64,000 nucleotides of DNA from Tenodera sinensis (taxonomy: Eukaryota > Arthropoda > Insecta > Mantodea > Mantidae): the NCBI GenBank assembly GCA_030765045.1, contig CM060963.1, forward strand, positions 74,687,617-74,751,616, written 5' to 3'. The notes beneath the pieces are model-generated. The model searched no databases. It was not told the DNA's origin and saw only the letters and a list, made by a program, of their open reading frames with translations. Below, piece by piece: positions 1-10,759 of the stretch. A program made the position numbers and the translations under genes. The number at the start of each line of letters is the position of its first letter. Position 1 is the stretch's first letter.

Positions 1-105
1 CACCGAGTTACGGAAGAAATTATATCCTCTTTTCCGGATGTAAATGCTTTTATAGCCAACACGAAAAAGATATTTCGGAAAACCTTTTTTCTGGAGCAAT
101 CCCGT
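1..105 (+). pseudogene. hAT-type transposase scrap (cut by window edge)
   Basis: Frame 1 reads about 35 residues without a stop, including FPDVNAFIANTKKIFRK. This resembles the segment of BED/hAT-type transposases that precedes the PPEP-TRWGTW block. After about position 100 the frame breaks and stops appear. It is a short, decayed piece recognised by memory of the family only; an unrelated low-complexity match is possible. Nothing else is recognisable before the repeat that begins near 319. Confidence 0.3.
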
Positions 106-318
106 CGCAGATAAACACCAGTCTGTCACTTCAGTTCCGAACCAAATGATTACGTCATTGGCTGAAGCGGCCGGGAAAAGAAGTAACAAGAGAACGCCTA
201 ATCTGGTCACTGCCACCTTTTGGCAAGGCAATAAACCCCATTCAAATAGTACATCAGAAATAAATGACAAAATTAGCTCTACCTCCGAAAAGAAGTAGAC
301 ATTCCTGAAAAAAAAAAT

Positions 319-1128
319 TGATGCGTTGCACTCACATGACTTTCTCTACCCTTGTACTAACTGTTATTCCTCTATCTTCATGTTAGTCGAGATAAACATT
401 TGCAGAAATTGTTTTATTACTAATTTACTTGTAGGTGCAAGGGGAATATGGGAATACTGTAGGCTTTAAGCGATAGCCAAATCTTTCTAAGCTGCTCGAT
501 ATATTAAGGCTCTGAAATTGCGTTCTCTTTGCACCGCCAAGAGATAAAAAAGTTAATAACGACCTTCCATCTGAAAAAAAATTTAAGTTTCCACAAATAA
601 CAAGGAACATTTCCGAAATGGTTCATTCCAGAAAAAATTGCATTTGGATATAAATTGTGTTTTAATGAGATCTACATTTTTGTATGTAAGATTTGGTCTA
701 TCTCTTACGGCTTATCGTTATGCATAAGTTATCAAGTCATAGATTAAACAGGACTACGCGAGCTATAGCTAGAAAATTCAAAATATACATTTCATTTGCC
801 ATAAAAATGTCTTAAACATGTAACACTTTAAACAAAATCATTAGTGCCATTTTTGAGAAAGTCAAAATATTGGAAAAACTTTCCATATAAATAGTAGTTT
901 AGGTGGAGGAATTTTCTTCAAAATCTTCCGTGTCACATCTTTTAAGGATATTAAACTAAAATTCTAACTTTGGTATTTAACCCACTTTTCGTTTTTGAGT
1001 TATGCTGTTCCCAGGCAGACAGGCAGACACACACACACACGCACAACACACTCACACACATGCATGCGCGCGCATACACGCACGCACCTTTCTCTAAAAG
1101 TGATTCTTTTTTTTTTTTTTTTTTTTTT
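319..1128 (+). repeat. Repeat A copy 1, 3' end missing
   Basis: This is the first copy of the dispersed family. It starts with the conserved head GTTGCACTCACATGACTTTC and runs through the landmarks GCGTTCTCTTTGCAC, ACGACCTTCCATC, TTTTAATGAGATCTAC, AAAATATACATTTCATTTGC and TTTTTGAGTTATGCTGTTC. It then enters the CA microsatellite slot (1025-1085, CA mixed with GCGC) and stops at a poly-T run. The usual tail (CTCAAAACATATATTTC through AGTAGAGAAAGT) is missing. No reading frame is conserved with other copies. Confidence 0.85.
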
Positions 1129-1642
1129 GCAATGTATCTTATCATTAGTTCTCTTTGGTCCTTAGGTTGTAACTTCTTAGACACCCTTCACGCTTCAACA
1201 CCCCCAAACTTGTTTATTACAGTTTTCGCAAACGGGTCCTACATTTCATTTGCAAACGTACAGCGATTTAATACTCATCTCTTATTGACCTTTCGCAATC
1301 GTGCACAAGGCTTTGGGATCTATATCCAAATTAAAAAAAAGTCGTCCATTTATTCGGGTATTCTTGTATGTAGGTCTTCTATCTTAAGATAAAAAAGCGC
1401 AGGTAAACATACTATTAAACCTATTTTAAGTTTAATTAACATTCTAGATTCAGCATATGTGTTACCGGATTTGAAAACATCACATGTCACGCACATTGCA
1501 CAGACTAAAGGGGAACACTGGGGTATGCTGTGTGAAAGACACAGTGAAAGAAGTGAAGAAGAGAAAAGAATCTGCATAAAGAAAGTAATACATGTTTCGC
1601 TAGATAAAATAAATAAATATTTATTAAATATTATAAAATAAA
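1129..1642. other. Unassigned spacer
   Basis: About 500 bp between Repeat A copy 1 and an LTR. AT-rich, with only short accidental reading frames. I see no gene or recognisable mobile element in it. Confidence 0.5.
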
Positions 1643-2252
1643 TGTGACGCCGGGCACACCACAAAACAAAGGGTCGTCAGGGTTAGATAATCTTCACTTC
1701 ACATACCAGACCGGCAAGCAAACAAAAGTGCCCAACGTCAAGCTGCCTCGCGTGACTGTTTGTGTGTACGTGACTAACAATCAGAGCTGTGGAACCAAAA
1801 GGGGTTTTCTTCGGAGTGTTCGAGAAGGATCCTGATCATCGCCGGCGTGCTTGAGGGAGTTCGCGAAAGGTCTGTGTGATGTCATCCATGATGTATAAGG
1901 AGGCGAGGAAACAGCAGAGAGTTACAGTTACAGTTATGGACATGAGGTCAGTGTATCGGTGAGTTAGTAAGTATGAGACAGCTGTGCGTGTGTCGGTGCT
2001 TCGTAAAGAAGGTTTAACGAGTGTCGAGTGTATTGTCGTGGCTAGTGTACGAGAGAGGGAGAGAAAGTGAAGAGAGACAGTGAAAAGACTGAATCAAGGT
2101 TACAAGAACTAAATAGTGTGTTGTGAGTTGTGATATCACGAAAGAAAGTAGATTGTGTTAACAACAAGAACACTGTGTATTTGTACAGAAGTTTAGAAGA
2201 ACAATAAAGCGCTAGAAAATTAATTGGACTAGATTTTTTCATTTTTGTCACA
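1643..2252 (+). mobile_element. LTR-B copy 1, solo LTR (complete)
   Basis: A 610-bp sequence that begins TGTGACGCCGGG and ends TTTTTGTCACA, so both ends carry the TG...CA of retroviral-type LTRs and the short inverted pair TGTGAC/GTCACA. Inside are a TATA-like GTATAAGGAGG near 1896 and an AATAAA near 2201, in the order expected of U3-R-U5. Four more copies occur at 7160, 17580, 25755 and 58765. No primer-binding site or gag follows it, so it looks like a solo LTR. Flanking 5-bp duplications are not evident. Confidence 0.7.
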
Positions 2253-4396
2253 TTAATCTTGCGTTACGCGCTGTAGCATTAAAATGGCTCAAAGCTTTAA
2301 ATGGTTTCCGCTGAAGGATGAGATTTATACGTTTTTAGACTCATTGACTATTATTAAGACTTTGCACGGTTAGCGTTAGTGATGCTTGAATCGATTGATT
2401 GCTGCATGTGGTTACTGAGAGCCATTCAAAGGGTTTTACAATGTATCTCGTCAGCAAGGAGAGTGAAAATGGCTAACAGCCTTACAACAAACACCGCCTG
2501 AAGAAGAATGTAAACGCTTGGCGAGGCATGGCAGTGAAATTCCCCAGGCCCTAATATCACACAGTAATTGCCAGTTCTCAGTTGGGAATGTAAGGCATGC
2601 GCTTTATTCAAGGATCCAACCATTAGCTTTTGATTATAACGTTACTTCTGTCTCTATATAGGATGTCCCTAGGGGATCTACCAATGGACAAGATAAAACC
2701 CGTAGGTTTTCCGCGTACAGCCGAGTGCATAGAATCGTACTCCATTTTGCAGATCAGGGTGTGGGTGTTGACCTCGAGAGGAAATTGACATGATTTGTGT
2801 TCACCTGCGTCTAGGAGTGTGCGAAACTAATGTCGGCATGACACTGTACTGAACATCCGTATAACACCTAATTTTAAACTTAAAATAAGTAGTTCTATTA
2901 ACTAAGTTTGAATAAACCACGTTAGTTACGTGTTGCAGATTCTTTTTTACTGACAAGGTTTAACTATATAAGGTATGTCCAATGCTGTTCGTACAGAGAC
3001 ATAAAGCTAACAAAAGATGATCGTCTATGAGACGAGTACGCGCAGTATTTTTAACCTGGTTAAATTTTGAAAAAAAAAAAAAAAAAAATGTTTCCAGATA
3101 TAAGAAGATGAAAATATTGACATTTATGCTACGAAATCACGTAACGTAGGAACAGTTTCTTCAGACAATGATTCATATAGTTGAATGCTGGTTTATGTGA
3201 TATTTTAATTCAAGTACTGTTTTGTAAGCGAATTAGCTCTAATTGCAGAGTGTTAGGAGCTAAAGAAGTCCTAAAGGGTATGAGATCGGTGGATAAACAC
3301 ATTTCATTCTCCGTTGATAATATATGTGAAAGCCTAATCTTGAATTCTTTGAGAAGATTCTCCATAATATTAGAACAGCATCCGTATGTACCTAGTTTAT
3401 AGTGCCTAATATGTTTAATATCAACTGAACACATGAGGCAATAGGCCTTGTCATTTCGTAAAACAAGAAGTTAACGCTTCCAAAGTTCTTGAAAATAAAT
3501 ACAACGTAACATATTACGCTGCGACATGTTGACTTTGTACACGCCTGATACTAAGCCACACACTCAGCTCTACACTGTCATTGCTCACAACAGAAAACAT
3601 GAAGGGAGTGACAATGTCAACAGAGTCCACGTGGGCACATAGTCCTCATGCCTGTTTACACTCGTTTTATTAATTGTCTTACTTTCCCATTTTCCTTCGC
3701 TTCTGAGTCTGAAGTCGAGTTGTGTTCGTAGTTTTGCATGTTAAATTATTGTCATTATGGGGACCTAACAAGGTGAATAGGGGTCAAAATAGACTTTTTT
3801 TTCATGGAAAAATGCTACATAGTTTTCTTATTAATATGCTGCAATTTGTATGTTAGTATCACTATTATTGACATTTTACAGCTAATTTACCATTAGGCTC
3901 AATTTCGTGGGCGTGATCGATAAATTTAACACTTTCTGCTCAAAACAAAATAGTATACTCAAAGACATGGTCTTTGCCCTAAAGCTACAGCATCATAGAG
4001 TAAATGCAATACACTGCTACTGGGAAAAGTCTACGCCACAAACACAACATACCATTAGCAGTGATGCAAAATATCAAACAAATCTTCAGGGATCTTTTCT
4101 GATCCTCAGTTAACTGAGAAACGTTTACACGACAGAACCCAGGACTGGAACGAAAGTGTAAACAGTGTAATTTGGACTCGCATCCCAAAGAGAGTTTTTG
4201 AGGAAATAAATACTGTTCACCTTGGTCTCCATGATAATTAGCAACATATAACAAAGGAAAGATAATCAAGTGGAACATGCTTAGAAGACTAACATTGCTA
4301 CCGGCTTCTAACGGAAGAGCAAAAAAGGTTCGAAGGACCGTGCAGTGTTTTGTCTGTCCGCATCCCCAGCACTCGTTGCCATCTACCGCTATCATA
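2253..4396. other. Unassigned 2.1-kb stretch
   Basis: Contains a poly-A run at about 3069-3088 and several short accidental reading frames on both strands, the longest a 136-codon minus-strand frame at 3985-4395 without recognisable motifs. No homology to the repeat families of this window was noticed and no gene could be supported. Confidence 0.5.
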
Positions 4397-4858
4397 GAAA
4401 GGCGCGGATGAAACCATATATTTTAAAACTACTTTTAAAGGTTTTACTTACCACCTTTATGAAAGTAGATGCTTAAACTGGCCATGTCGGGTTACCACAA
4501 CTCGTAACCTAATATTGTTCATGAAGCAGGCCTTCATGACGAAAAAATTGGAGCAGGATGCGCCATTAGTGGAGAAATGTTTCTCAGAGCTCCAATAAGC
4601 GATTTTTATATCAGGAAAGACATAAGTGTACCGGACAAACCCACACACCCGGGAAGAATTAAAACAAAATATCCGCCAGGAGACTGCCAGGATTTCTCAA
4701 CGTAAACTACGGCGAGTGATTGATACGTTTCCTAAAGAGGTGTCAAAAAGGGATGAACAACGACGGTGGACAGTTTCAGCATCTTCTTTTATAAAGTTTG
4801 TAAGTAAAACATTTAAAGGTAGTTTTTAAAATGTCATATGGCTTCATCCGCTCCTTTT
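4397..4858 (+). mobile_element. Deleted Tc1/mariner-type element with ~57-bp TIRs
   Basis: The two ends are inverted copies of each other over about 57 bp at roughly 85% identity. The left end reads AGGCGCGGATGAAACCATAT and runs to GTTTTACTTAC; the right end, read on the minus strand, starts AGGAGCGGATGAAGCCATAT and runs to GTTTTACTTAC. A TA dinucleotide flanks each end (4395-4396 and 4859-4860), as expected for IS630/Tc1/mariner integration. At 462 bp it keeps only the C-terminal end of a transposase gene and must be non-autonomous. Confidence 0.75.
4480..4793 (+). pseudogene. Mariner-like transposase, C-terminal relic
   Basis: Read across frames, the segment gives VYRTNPHTREELKQNIRQE at about 4628-4683, and after a frame change DGGQFQHLLL followed by TAA at about 4763-4795. 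Both are hallmarks of the C-terminus of insect DDE/D transposases, where a YRT/S-P-x-T-x-EELKxxI block is followed by a terminal GGHFQHLL. The catalytic core upstream is absent. It lies wholly within the TIR-bounded element at 4397-4858 and reads toward its right end. Frameshifts and stops make it non-functional. Confidence 0.65.
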
Positions 4859-5082
4859 TATTATAACGGCAGACGGCAAGGAGCGCCGAGGATGCGGACG
4901 GGTAAAACACCGTTCTAACTCTTTTTTACTCTCCCGGTACATGACCAAGTCCATGATGTCGATCGATCAAGAGAGCATAAGAAATGCTGAAAGGAACCAC
5001 ACAGGTCTTAAAAAGCTCCCAGACAATTCCGGAGAAGTATTAAAAGAAGAATAGAAGAGGGAATGGAAAGGCGAATGAGTGG

Positions 5083-5190
5083 GTGAGTGAGTGAGGAGTT
5101 AGTGAGTGAGTGAGTGAGTGAGTGAGTGAGTGAGTGAGTGAGTGAGTGAGTGAGTGAGTGAGTGAGTGAGTGAGTGAGTGAGTGAGTGAG
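5083..5190 (+). repeat. (GTGA)n microsatellite
   Basis: About 25 copies of the tetranucleotide GAGT/GTGA, perfect in the middle with slight decay at both edges. Long reading frames with repeated SLTH on the opposite strand are artefacts of this array. Confidence 0.95.
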
Positions 5191-5299
5191 AGAGTAGGAT
5201 TTATCAGCCCGTAGACGAGGTTTTTTGGGCCCGAAGTCAAAAAATAAAAACAGTAAAACAAACACAACGTGTAAACTGCACAGTTAATATAGCTAAAAA

Positions 5300-6211
5300 A
5301 TGAAAACTTCAGTAGTGAATAGCTAAAACGCTAAAGAGGTAAGACTCCAGAATGATGAAGAGCTCAAACTTCCAGCGTTTTAGATTAAAAACTCAAATGT
5401 GAACGTTATGACAGTTAAAAGTGTAAAAAGTGAAAGTAAAGAATAGTTGAATAAAACATCACACACTAAAAGTCTACAAAGCCCCGAGTTAAACATGCTG
5501 CGCAACCCCAATTCGGCGACAAACCGCAGCACATTATTGACAGGAACTACGCCGAGAATTGAGGGCAGTGTAATACCCAGGCCAAGGGACTGGCGCTCTC
5601 GTGCGCACCGCGGGCATTCAAACAGGACATGCACGTCAGACATTACCTTGGATAAGTAGTAGAAAAAGCAAGTTGTTGCCTTCATGAAGGAGTTGCGAAA
5701 AGCTTGCAACTCGGAAGAAGTCACCTATTAAAGCAAAAAATGCCACATAATATAACCAAAAATTCATTAAATATTTTGGATAGTTTAAAATAAATGGTTT
5801 ACTTCACATTGAATTAGTAAGTTGAGGATAAAGCCGTTTAGATACGAGATATAAACTTTCACTGCTTTCGCTAGACCCAAGAAACTCATTTTTGAAGAAA
5901 AAGAAGCGAAGCAGCATGTGTCGGTAACTTTATAGTCGCCAGCTGCGCTATGAACAAAGCCCATCCTTCCAGACGGGGTCCTGCTGTTCTCTATCTTACA
6001 AGTTCGTGCTCCAGTGGCGTAATATGGATCAGATAATACAGCTGCTGTATCTGGTATAGTGGCTCACTTACAGACTACTGACCCTAACGGATGAGCTAGG
6101 GATAACCAAATAGTAACACAATGATTACAAAGGTAAGATGGATAGAAAATAACATGGCGAGTATCAACCAACGTGGTGTAAGGCTTTCATTGGTTCGATT
6201 CCTCTCGGACC
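5300..6211. other. Mostly unassigned sequence around a LINE scrap
   Basis: Apart from the LINE C-terminal remnant near 5500-5684, I see no gene or repeat here. Confidence 0.45.
5500..5684 (-). pseudogene. LINE-type C-terminal zinc-knuckle remnant
   Basis: On the minus strand the frame contains DVHVLFECPRCARERQSL followed by LPSILG and a hydrophobic FVAEL segment. Non-LTR retrotransposon proteins with a C-terminal CCHC-like region commonly end with x-HVLFxCP-x-R-x-x-L followed by such a hydrophobic tail. No RT or RNase H is found next to it, so this is an isolated 3' fragment, perhaps from a 5'-truncated insertion. The call rests on one short motif. Confidence 0.4.
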
Positions 6212-6632
6212 TGTCTCTACTATGTATACTAAATACAGGAAGTATTGAATTGTATCCAAAAATTCGATGTTGAAGACCTGTGAATAAAAAAAAGATGTGT
6301 ACATATGTGTGTGAGTGTGTGAGTGTAAGTGTGAGTGTAAGTGTAAGTGTAAGTGTGAGTGTGTGTGTGTGTGTGTGGTGTCCATGAACCGAAAAACTCA
6401 AAAACGAATAATCAGTTTATATTTTAAGTTTCATATCTTTTACGCATGCAACACGAAGATTTTGAAGAAAATTCCTCCAACTCCAACTACCCTTTACATG
6501 GGCAACTTTTCGAAAATGTTTACTTTAACAAAAACGGTTTTAACGATTTTTATTCAAAGGTTTAAGATACTTTTATAGCAAATAAAATGTATATTTTGAA
6601 TTTTCTCGCTATAGTCTATGTAGTCATATATA
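6212..6632 (-). repeat. Repeat A copy 2 (partial)
   Basis: Minus-oriented copy. It starts in the tail landmark GTATTGAATTGTATCC, passes the microsatellite slot (6305-6377, here a GTGTGA/GTGAGT/GTAAGT mixture) and ends inside TGTATATTTTGAATTTTCTCG...TATGTAGTC. The other half of the element is missing. Confidence 0.8.
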
Positions 6633-6734
6633 CAAGATCTTCAATAACTACCCGCAGTGCTAAGCTTCTATAGAATATGTAGGAGCTTTATTGAATAAAG
6701 AAACAAATAATAAATTAAATAATAATGTTAATGT

Positions 6735-6836
6735 AACAATAATAACAATAATAATAACAATAACAATAACAATAACAATAACAATAACAATAACAATAAC
6801 AATAACAATAACAATAACAATAACAATAACAATAAC

Positions 6837-6882
<46 letters not shown>
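6735..6882 (+). repeat. (AATAAC)n then (AAT)n array
   Basis: A hexanucleotide block (AATAAC repeated about 16 times, 6745-6838) changes abruptly into a trinucleotide block (AAT repeated about 14 times, to 6882). Confidence 0.95.
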
Positions 6883-7159
6883 GCTTTTGTAACACTATTT
6901 ATAACCTAATACGATATGTAAATAAAACTTCTCAACTGCATCATATTTCTCGATATTCATTCGTCAACCTGTCTGCGCGCATTTGCACAGCACCGCTACA
7001 CAGCTGTAAATATTAGCGGATGATGCCTGATCAACAATTTTAGCGTGAACTGGATGTACAGTGGTAATGTTGAAAGTGATTATGACACTAATAGTAATAA
7101 GAACAACAATAATCTAAATTGCGCTCACACGACTTTCTCTACCTACTTTTCTAAAATAT

Positions 7160-7596
7160 TGTGACGCCGGGTGCGGCACAGTACAAAGGACCGTCGCGAC
7201 TAAGATACTTCAGATCACATACCAGGCCGGCGTGCAAACTAGGACGCCCAAGATTAGGCTGCTCCGCGCGCCTGTTTGTGTATATATGAATAACAAAAAT
7301 CTAGCTGCATAGCCAAAAGGACTTTTTTTTTTAGGGCCTACCTCATTGCCGGCGTGTTTGAAGAAGTTGAGAAAGCTCCTTTTAACGTCATCCCCGCTAT
7401 ACAAGGAGGTGAGGAAATAGTGGGGAGAGAGTTAGTTACATTTACAGTAAGTGTGTCAGAGAGTGCGAGACAGCTGTGCGCGTGCTGTCGCGTTGTAAAG
7501 ACTTTTAACTAGTGTCGAGTAATAGTATCGTCGGAGCTAGTGCATGAGAGACAAAGGAAGTGAAGAGAGATAGTGAATGGAATGAGTCACGGCAAC
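7160..7596 (+). mobile_element. LTR-B copy 2, 3' truncated
   Basis: Starts TGTGACGCCGGGTGCGGCAC and follows LTR-B copy 1 through GGCGTGTTTGAAGAAG, the TATA-like region (CTATACAAGGAGG), GCGAGACAGCTGTGCG and GTGTCGAGTAATAGTATCGTCGG. Homology ends near 7596, before the polyadenylation signal. The following 200 bp are not LTR and were not identified. Confidence 0.7.
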
Positions 7597-8180
7597 ACTG
7601 ACATCCTCTCCTGCACCTGGACTCCATTGACTCCACTCTGAGGCCCTGGAAACAGACTACACCCATCACAGAACCGTTATATACCAGGCTCCACAGACAT
7701 CGAAGAAAAAGAAGACCGCAACCACATGTTGAAATCGAGGATGAAGGCAGCGGAGGCTCAACCACAATATCCTTACCTATTGTCACCATTGACCCCTAGG
7801 CTGCAGCCAGGTTTCACGGGTGTGGCCTAGTACGTATCATTTGACTTGGTCCTGTCCATTGGGTGGCAGCCAACAGCTATCAGGTAATAACGCGGTGTAA
7901 TGCCGGACCGCACTACGTTTCTTTACTTCCCATAACCCCAATCCGATAGAGGTGTTTTAGTAGAGTAGTGTCGCGAAGCCCACACTATCCACTGTGCTCT
8001 CCAATATGGTAGGGGAGGGGGGGGGGGGTCCATAAATGGATTTTTTCCTCCACTAGAAACAAAATCGTTCATCGGTTGTTCTAACCTAAAGACCGCGCTG
8101 GCTAGATTTAGCGGTCACCGTCAGGAAATCTTCCACTTAACATTTCTGTGACTCAGGCAGCGTACGTTGCATATTAGCAT
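7597..8180. other. Unassigned GC-richer segment
   Basis: More GC-rich than its surroundings, with a frame around 7690-7800 ending in a glycine/serine/threonine-rich stretch, and a poly-G run at about 8012-8028. It could be the flank of the truncated LTR or a degraded retroelement interior, but no motif supports this. Confidence 0.35.
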
Positions 8181-8187
8181 TAACATT

Positions 8188-8335
8188 AGCATTATTACCA
8201 CTACCACCACTACTACCACCGCCACTACTACTACCACCACCATCACCACCACCGCCATCATTATCATCATTATTATTTATAATTATTAACTTATTATTAT
8301 TTAATTTGTTATTATTTATATTATTATTACGGAAA
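8188..8335 (+). repeat. Compound (ACC/ACT)n and (ATT)n trinucleotide tract
   Basis: An imperfect ACC/ACT/ACCACC tract (8196-8255) passes into an ATT-rich tract to about 8335. Confidence 0.85.
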
Positions 8336-8621
8336 CTATTTATAAGCAGTAAAATATTGATACGACATAAGTTAGCATATATACCTAAATAGATTCAGAA
8401 ATCGTTTAATTCTTAAATTTTATACAGAAGGTAACTCATTAAAATAAAGCATTATTAACCTCTATTATATTTAACAGTCAACTTAACTGGTGTTGTTTAT
8501 CCTCACACCCGCCCATGCAAACTCTGTGTAAATCAAATCTTCATAGGTCAGAGAACAATCGGGATATTAGAAGCGGTATCAAAGGTAACGCCAACATTTC
8601 TTCGGCATCAAAATGGCGAAA

Positions 8622-9495
8622 TTTATAGGCAGAAGGAAGTATTGTATTCCACACAAAAATTCGATGTCGAGATTTCACCGAAAGTATATGTTTTGAGACT
8701 CCCTGAATAAAAAAAAAAAAATAAAAAAAAATAGAAAAAGGTCTGTGTGTGGGTCAGTGTGTCAGTCTGTGTGTCTGTCAGTCTGTCAGACTGTTGACAG
8801 CATAACAGAAGAAACGATAAGTCGGTTATAAACCAAAGCTTGTATTTAACTTTAAGGTCTTTCAAGGATGCGACACAAAGATTTTCAAGAAAATAGCCCC
8901 ACCCTAAACTACCCTTTACGTGGAACATTTTTCGAAAATTTCGATTTTCTTGAAAATGGCTCTAACGATTTTGATTAAAATGCCATGTTTAAGATATTTG
9001 CATGACAAATGAAATGTATATTTTCAATTTTCTGGCTATAGCCTATGTAGTCCTGTTTGCTCTGGATAACTTTTGAATAACTCGTAAGCCCTAACAGATA
9101 GACAAAATCTTACTCCACAAAAAAATGTGCATCTCGCTAAAACACATAATTTATGTCTGAATAAATGTTTTGTAGAGTGAACCAATTCGGGTATATTGCT
9201 TGTTATGTGTGTCAGATTCGGTAAACTTTGAACTTTCATGAAATGGAACATCGTTGTTCATTTTTTTATATGTTAAGCGTGCAAAGAGTACGGCATCTCA
9301 AAGCTTTAAAAAATTTGACTATCGCTCAAAGCCGTGTTCCAATAATCCTCTTACACCTACAAGGAAATAAACAATAAGATAATCTGTACAAATGTTTATC
9401 TCAACTATCACAAAGAAGATATAGAAATAAGAGTTTGTAAGAATGGTTAGTATAAGAGTAAAGAAAGTCATGTGAGTGTAACACATCAGACTTTT
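8622..9495 (-). repeat. Repeat A copy 3 (near full length)
   Basis: Minus-oriented and nearly complete. It runs from the tail (GGAAGTATTGTATTCCAC) through an A-rich tract, the TG microsatellite slot (8743-8790, GTGTCTGTCAGT type) and the conserved middle, to the head AGAAAGTCATGTGAGTGTAAC near 9480. The last part is duplicated in tandem just downstream. Confidence 0.85.
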
Positions 9496-9722
9496 TATAT
9501 GTTAAGCGTGCAAAGAGAACGGGACCTCAAAGCTATAAAAGATTTGACTATCGCACAAAGCCTACTGTATTCTAATATTCTTCTTGCACCTACAAGGAAA
9601 TAAGCAATAAGATAATTTGGACAAATGTTCATCTCAACTAACACAAAGAAGAAATAGGAATGAGTATGTAAGAATGGTTAGTAGAAGAGTAGAAAGTCAT
9701 GTGAGTGCAACAATTCAGAGTT
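9262..9722 (-). repeat. Tandem duplication (2 x ~229 bp) of the Repeat A head
   Basis: The segment from TTATATGTTAAGCGTGCAAA to AGAAAGTCATGTGAGTG occurs at about 9265-9490 and again at 9494-9722. The copies differ by scattered substitutions and small indels. Other Repeat A copies have this segment once. Confidence 0.8.
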
Positions 9723-9857
9723 TTATGTTGAAAATCGTTATGGTGAAAAACTGCGTATAACTATGCTGAGCGGATAAAGGAATGAAACTATTTTTAATCT
9801 AAGGTCCATTTTGTACGATCTCCATCTGTAATATATACAGTTTGAATAACTCCTGAA

Positions 9858-10759
9858 TCTATATATAAAATGAATGTTTGCATGTTTATCCTCTAAGTAC
9901 ACCTAAACAGCTCGACCGATTATCGCGAAAGTTGGCACGTATATGTATTTTTTCATGGAGATGGTTTGTATGCTATCCATTTAAGTATACAACATAACAT
10001 TCACATGGTATTCCCTAATCGCTTTTCTTTTACGTCATACATTCACACACTCTTCCCTACTCGCCCTTCAACATACAATTCGTACAATTTTCTATGAAAC
10101 AGGAAAGTCACATACTACATTCATACGGTTATCCCTACTCACCTTTCTGATACGAAACACGATCACATTTATTTCTCTGTTCACCCTTCAGCATACAATT
10201 CATACAACTTTAATGATTCAAATACAATGAGTGAAACACATAACATTCACACGACTTTCTCTACTCACTTTTCTTTTGCGAAACGCTGTCCTTTACTGTT
10301 CGCCCTTCAGCATACAATGCATACAACTTTCAATGACTGAGATAGAAGTGCCACATATATTCACACGGTTTTCTCTACTCACTTTTCTTTTATGAAACAC
10401 CATCACACTTCTTTCTCCACTCCATCTTCTGCAAACAGTTCTACAATTTTCCATATGTTTGAAATTGAAATACAATACATTACATTCACATGGTTATGTT
10501 TACTCACGTTTCTTTTGCGAATTGCATTTCTTTGTTCCCTCTTCTACAAATAATTCACACAATTTTATATACGATTGAGATAGAAATGCAACTACTTATA
10601 TTCACGCAGTTTTCTCTGCTTGCTTTTTTTCCTGTGCTTTTGCTTAGTGTTTTCTCGGCGTTTTTATTTATTTCGTATTCTTTATAGTTTCCAACATAAG
10701 TCTAAAAGATGTAGGGATAAAATGGTGCACCACGGGCAACGCCGGGAATTTCAGCTAAT
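9858..10759 (+). mobile_element. Helentron/Helitron-like non-autonomous element
   Basis: The left end reads TATATATAAAATGAATGTTTG, followed by a segment with CTCGACCGATTATCGCGAAAG. The right end reads CACGGGCAACGCCGGGAATT, then CAGCTAATAG. In insects, an opening with a 'cgaccgat' segment and a GGGCAACGCCGGG hairpin followed by a CTAR-type end are familiar from Helentron-like non-autonomous elements. The interior is a minisatellite, also typical. No coding capacity. Family assignment is by recalled pattern only. Confidence 0.55.
9985..10690 (+). repeat. Six-unit minisatellite, unit ~113-129 bp
   Basis: Units start near 9990, 10119, 10245, 10358, 10481 and 10598 with ATTCACACGGTTTTCTCTAC-like heads. 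Each continues through CTCACTTTTCTTTT and GAAACAC, a TTCAGCATACAATTCATAC segment, and ATGA(T)TGAGATAGAAATG. Units differ by substitutions and indels, so the array is old. Confidence 0.8.

Noticed and set aside
319..1128. Repeat A as a SINE or LINE fragment
   Set aside because: No polymerase III boxes, no poly-A end, no RT sequence, and inverted motifs at both ends.
1643..2252. Host promoter or first exon suggested by TATA box and AATAAA
   Set aside because: TG...CA ends and four further copies show it is a repeated LTR.
3985..4395. 136-codon minus-strand frame
   Set aside because: No motif, ends at the edge of the transposon at 4397; probably chance in an AT-poor patch.
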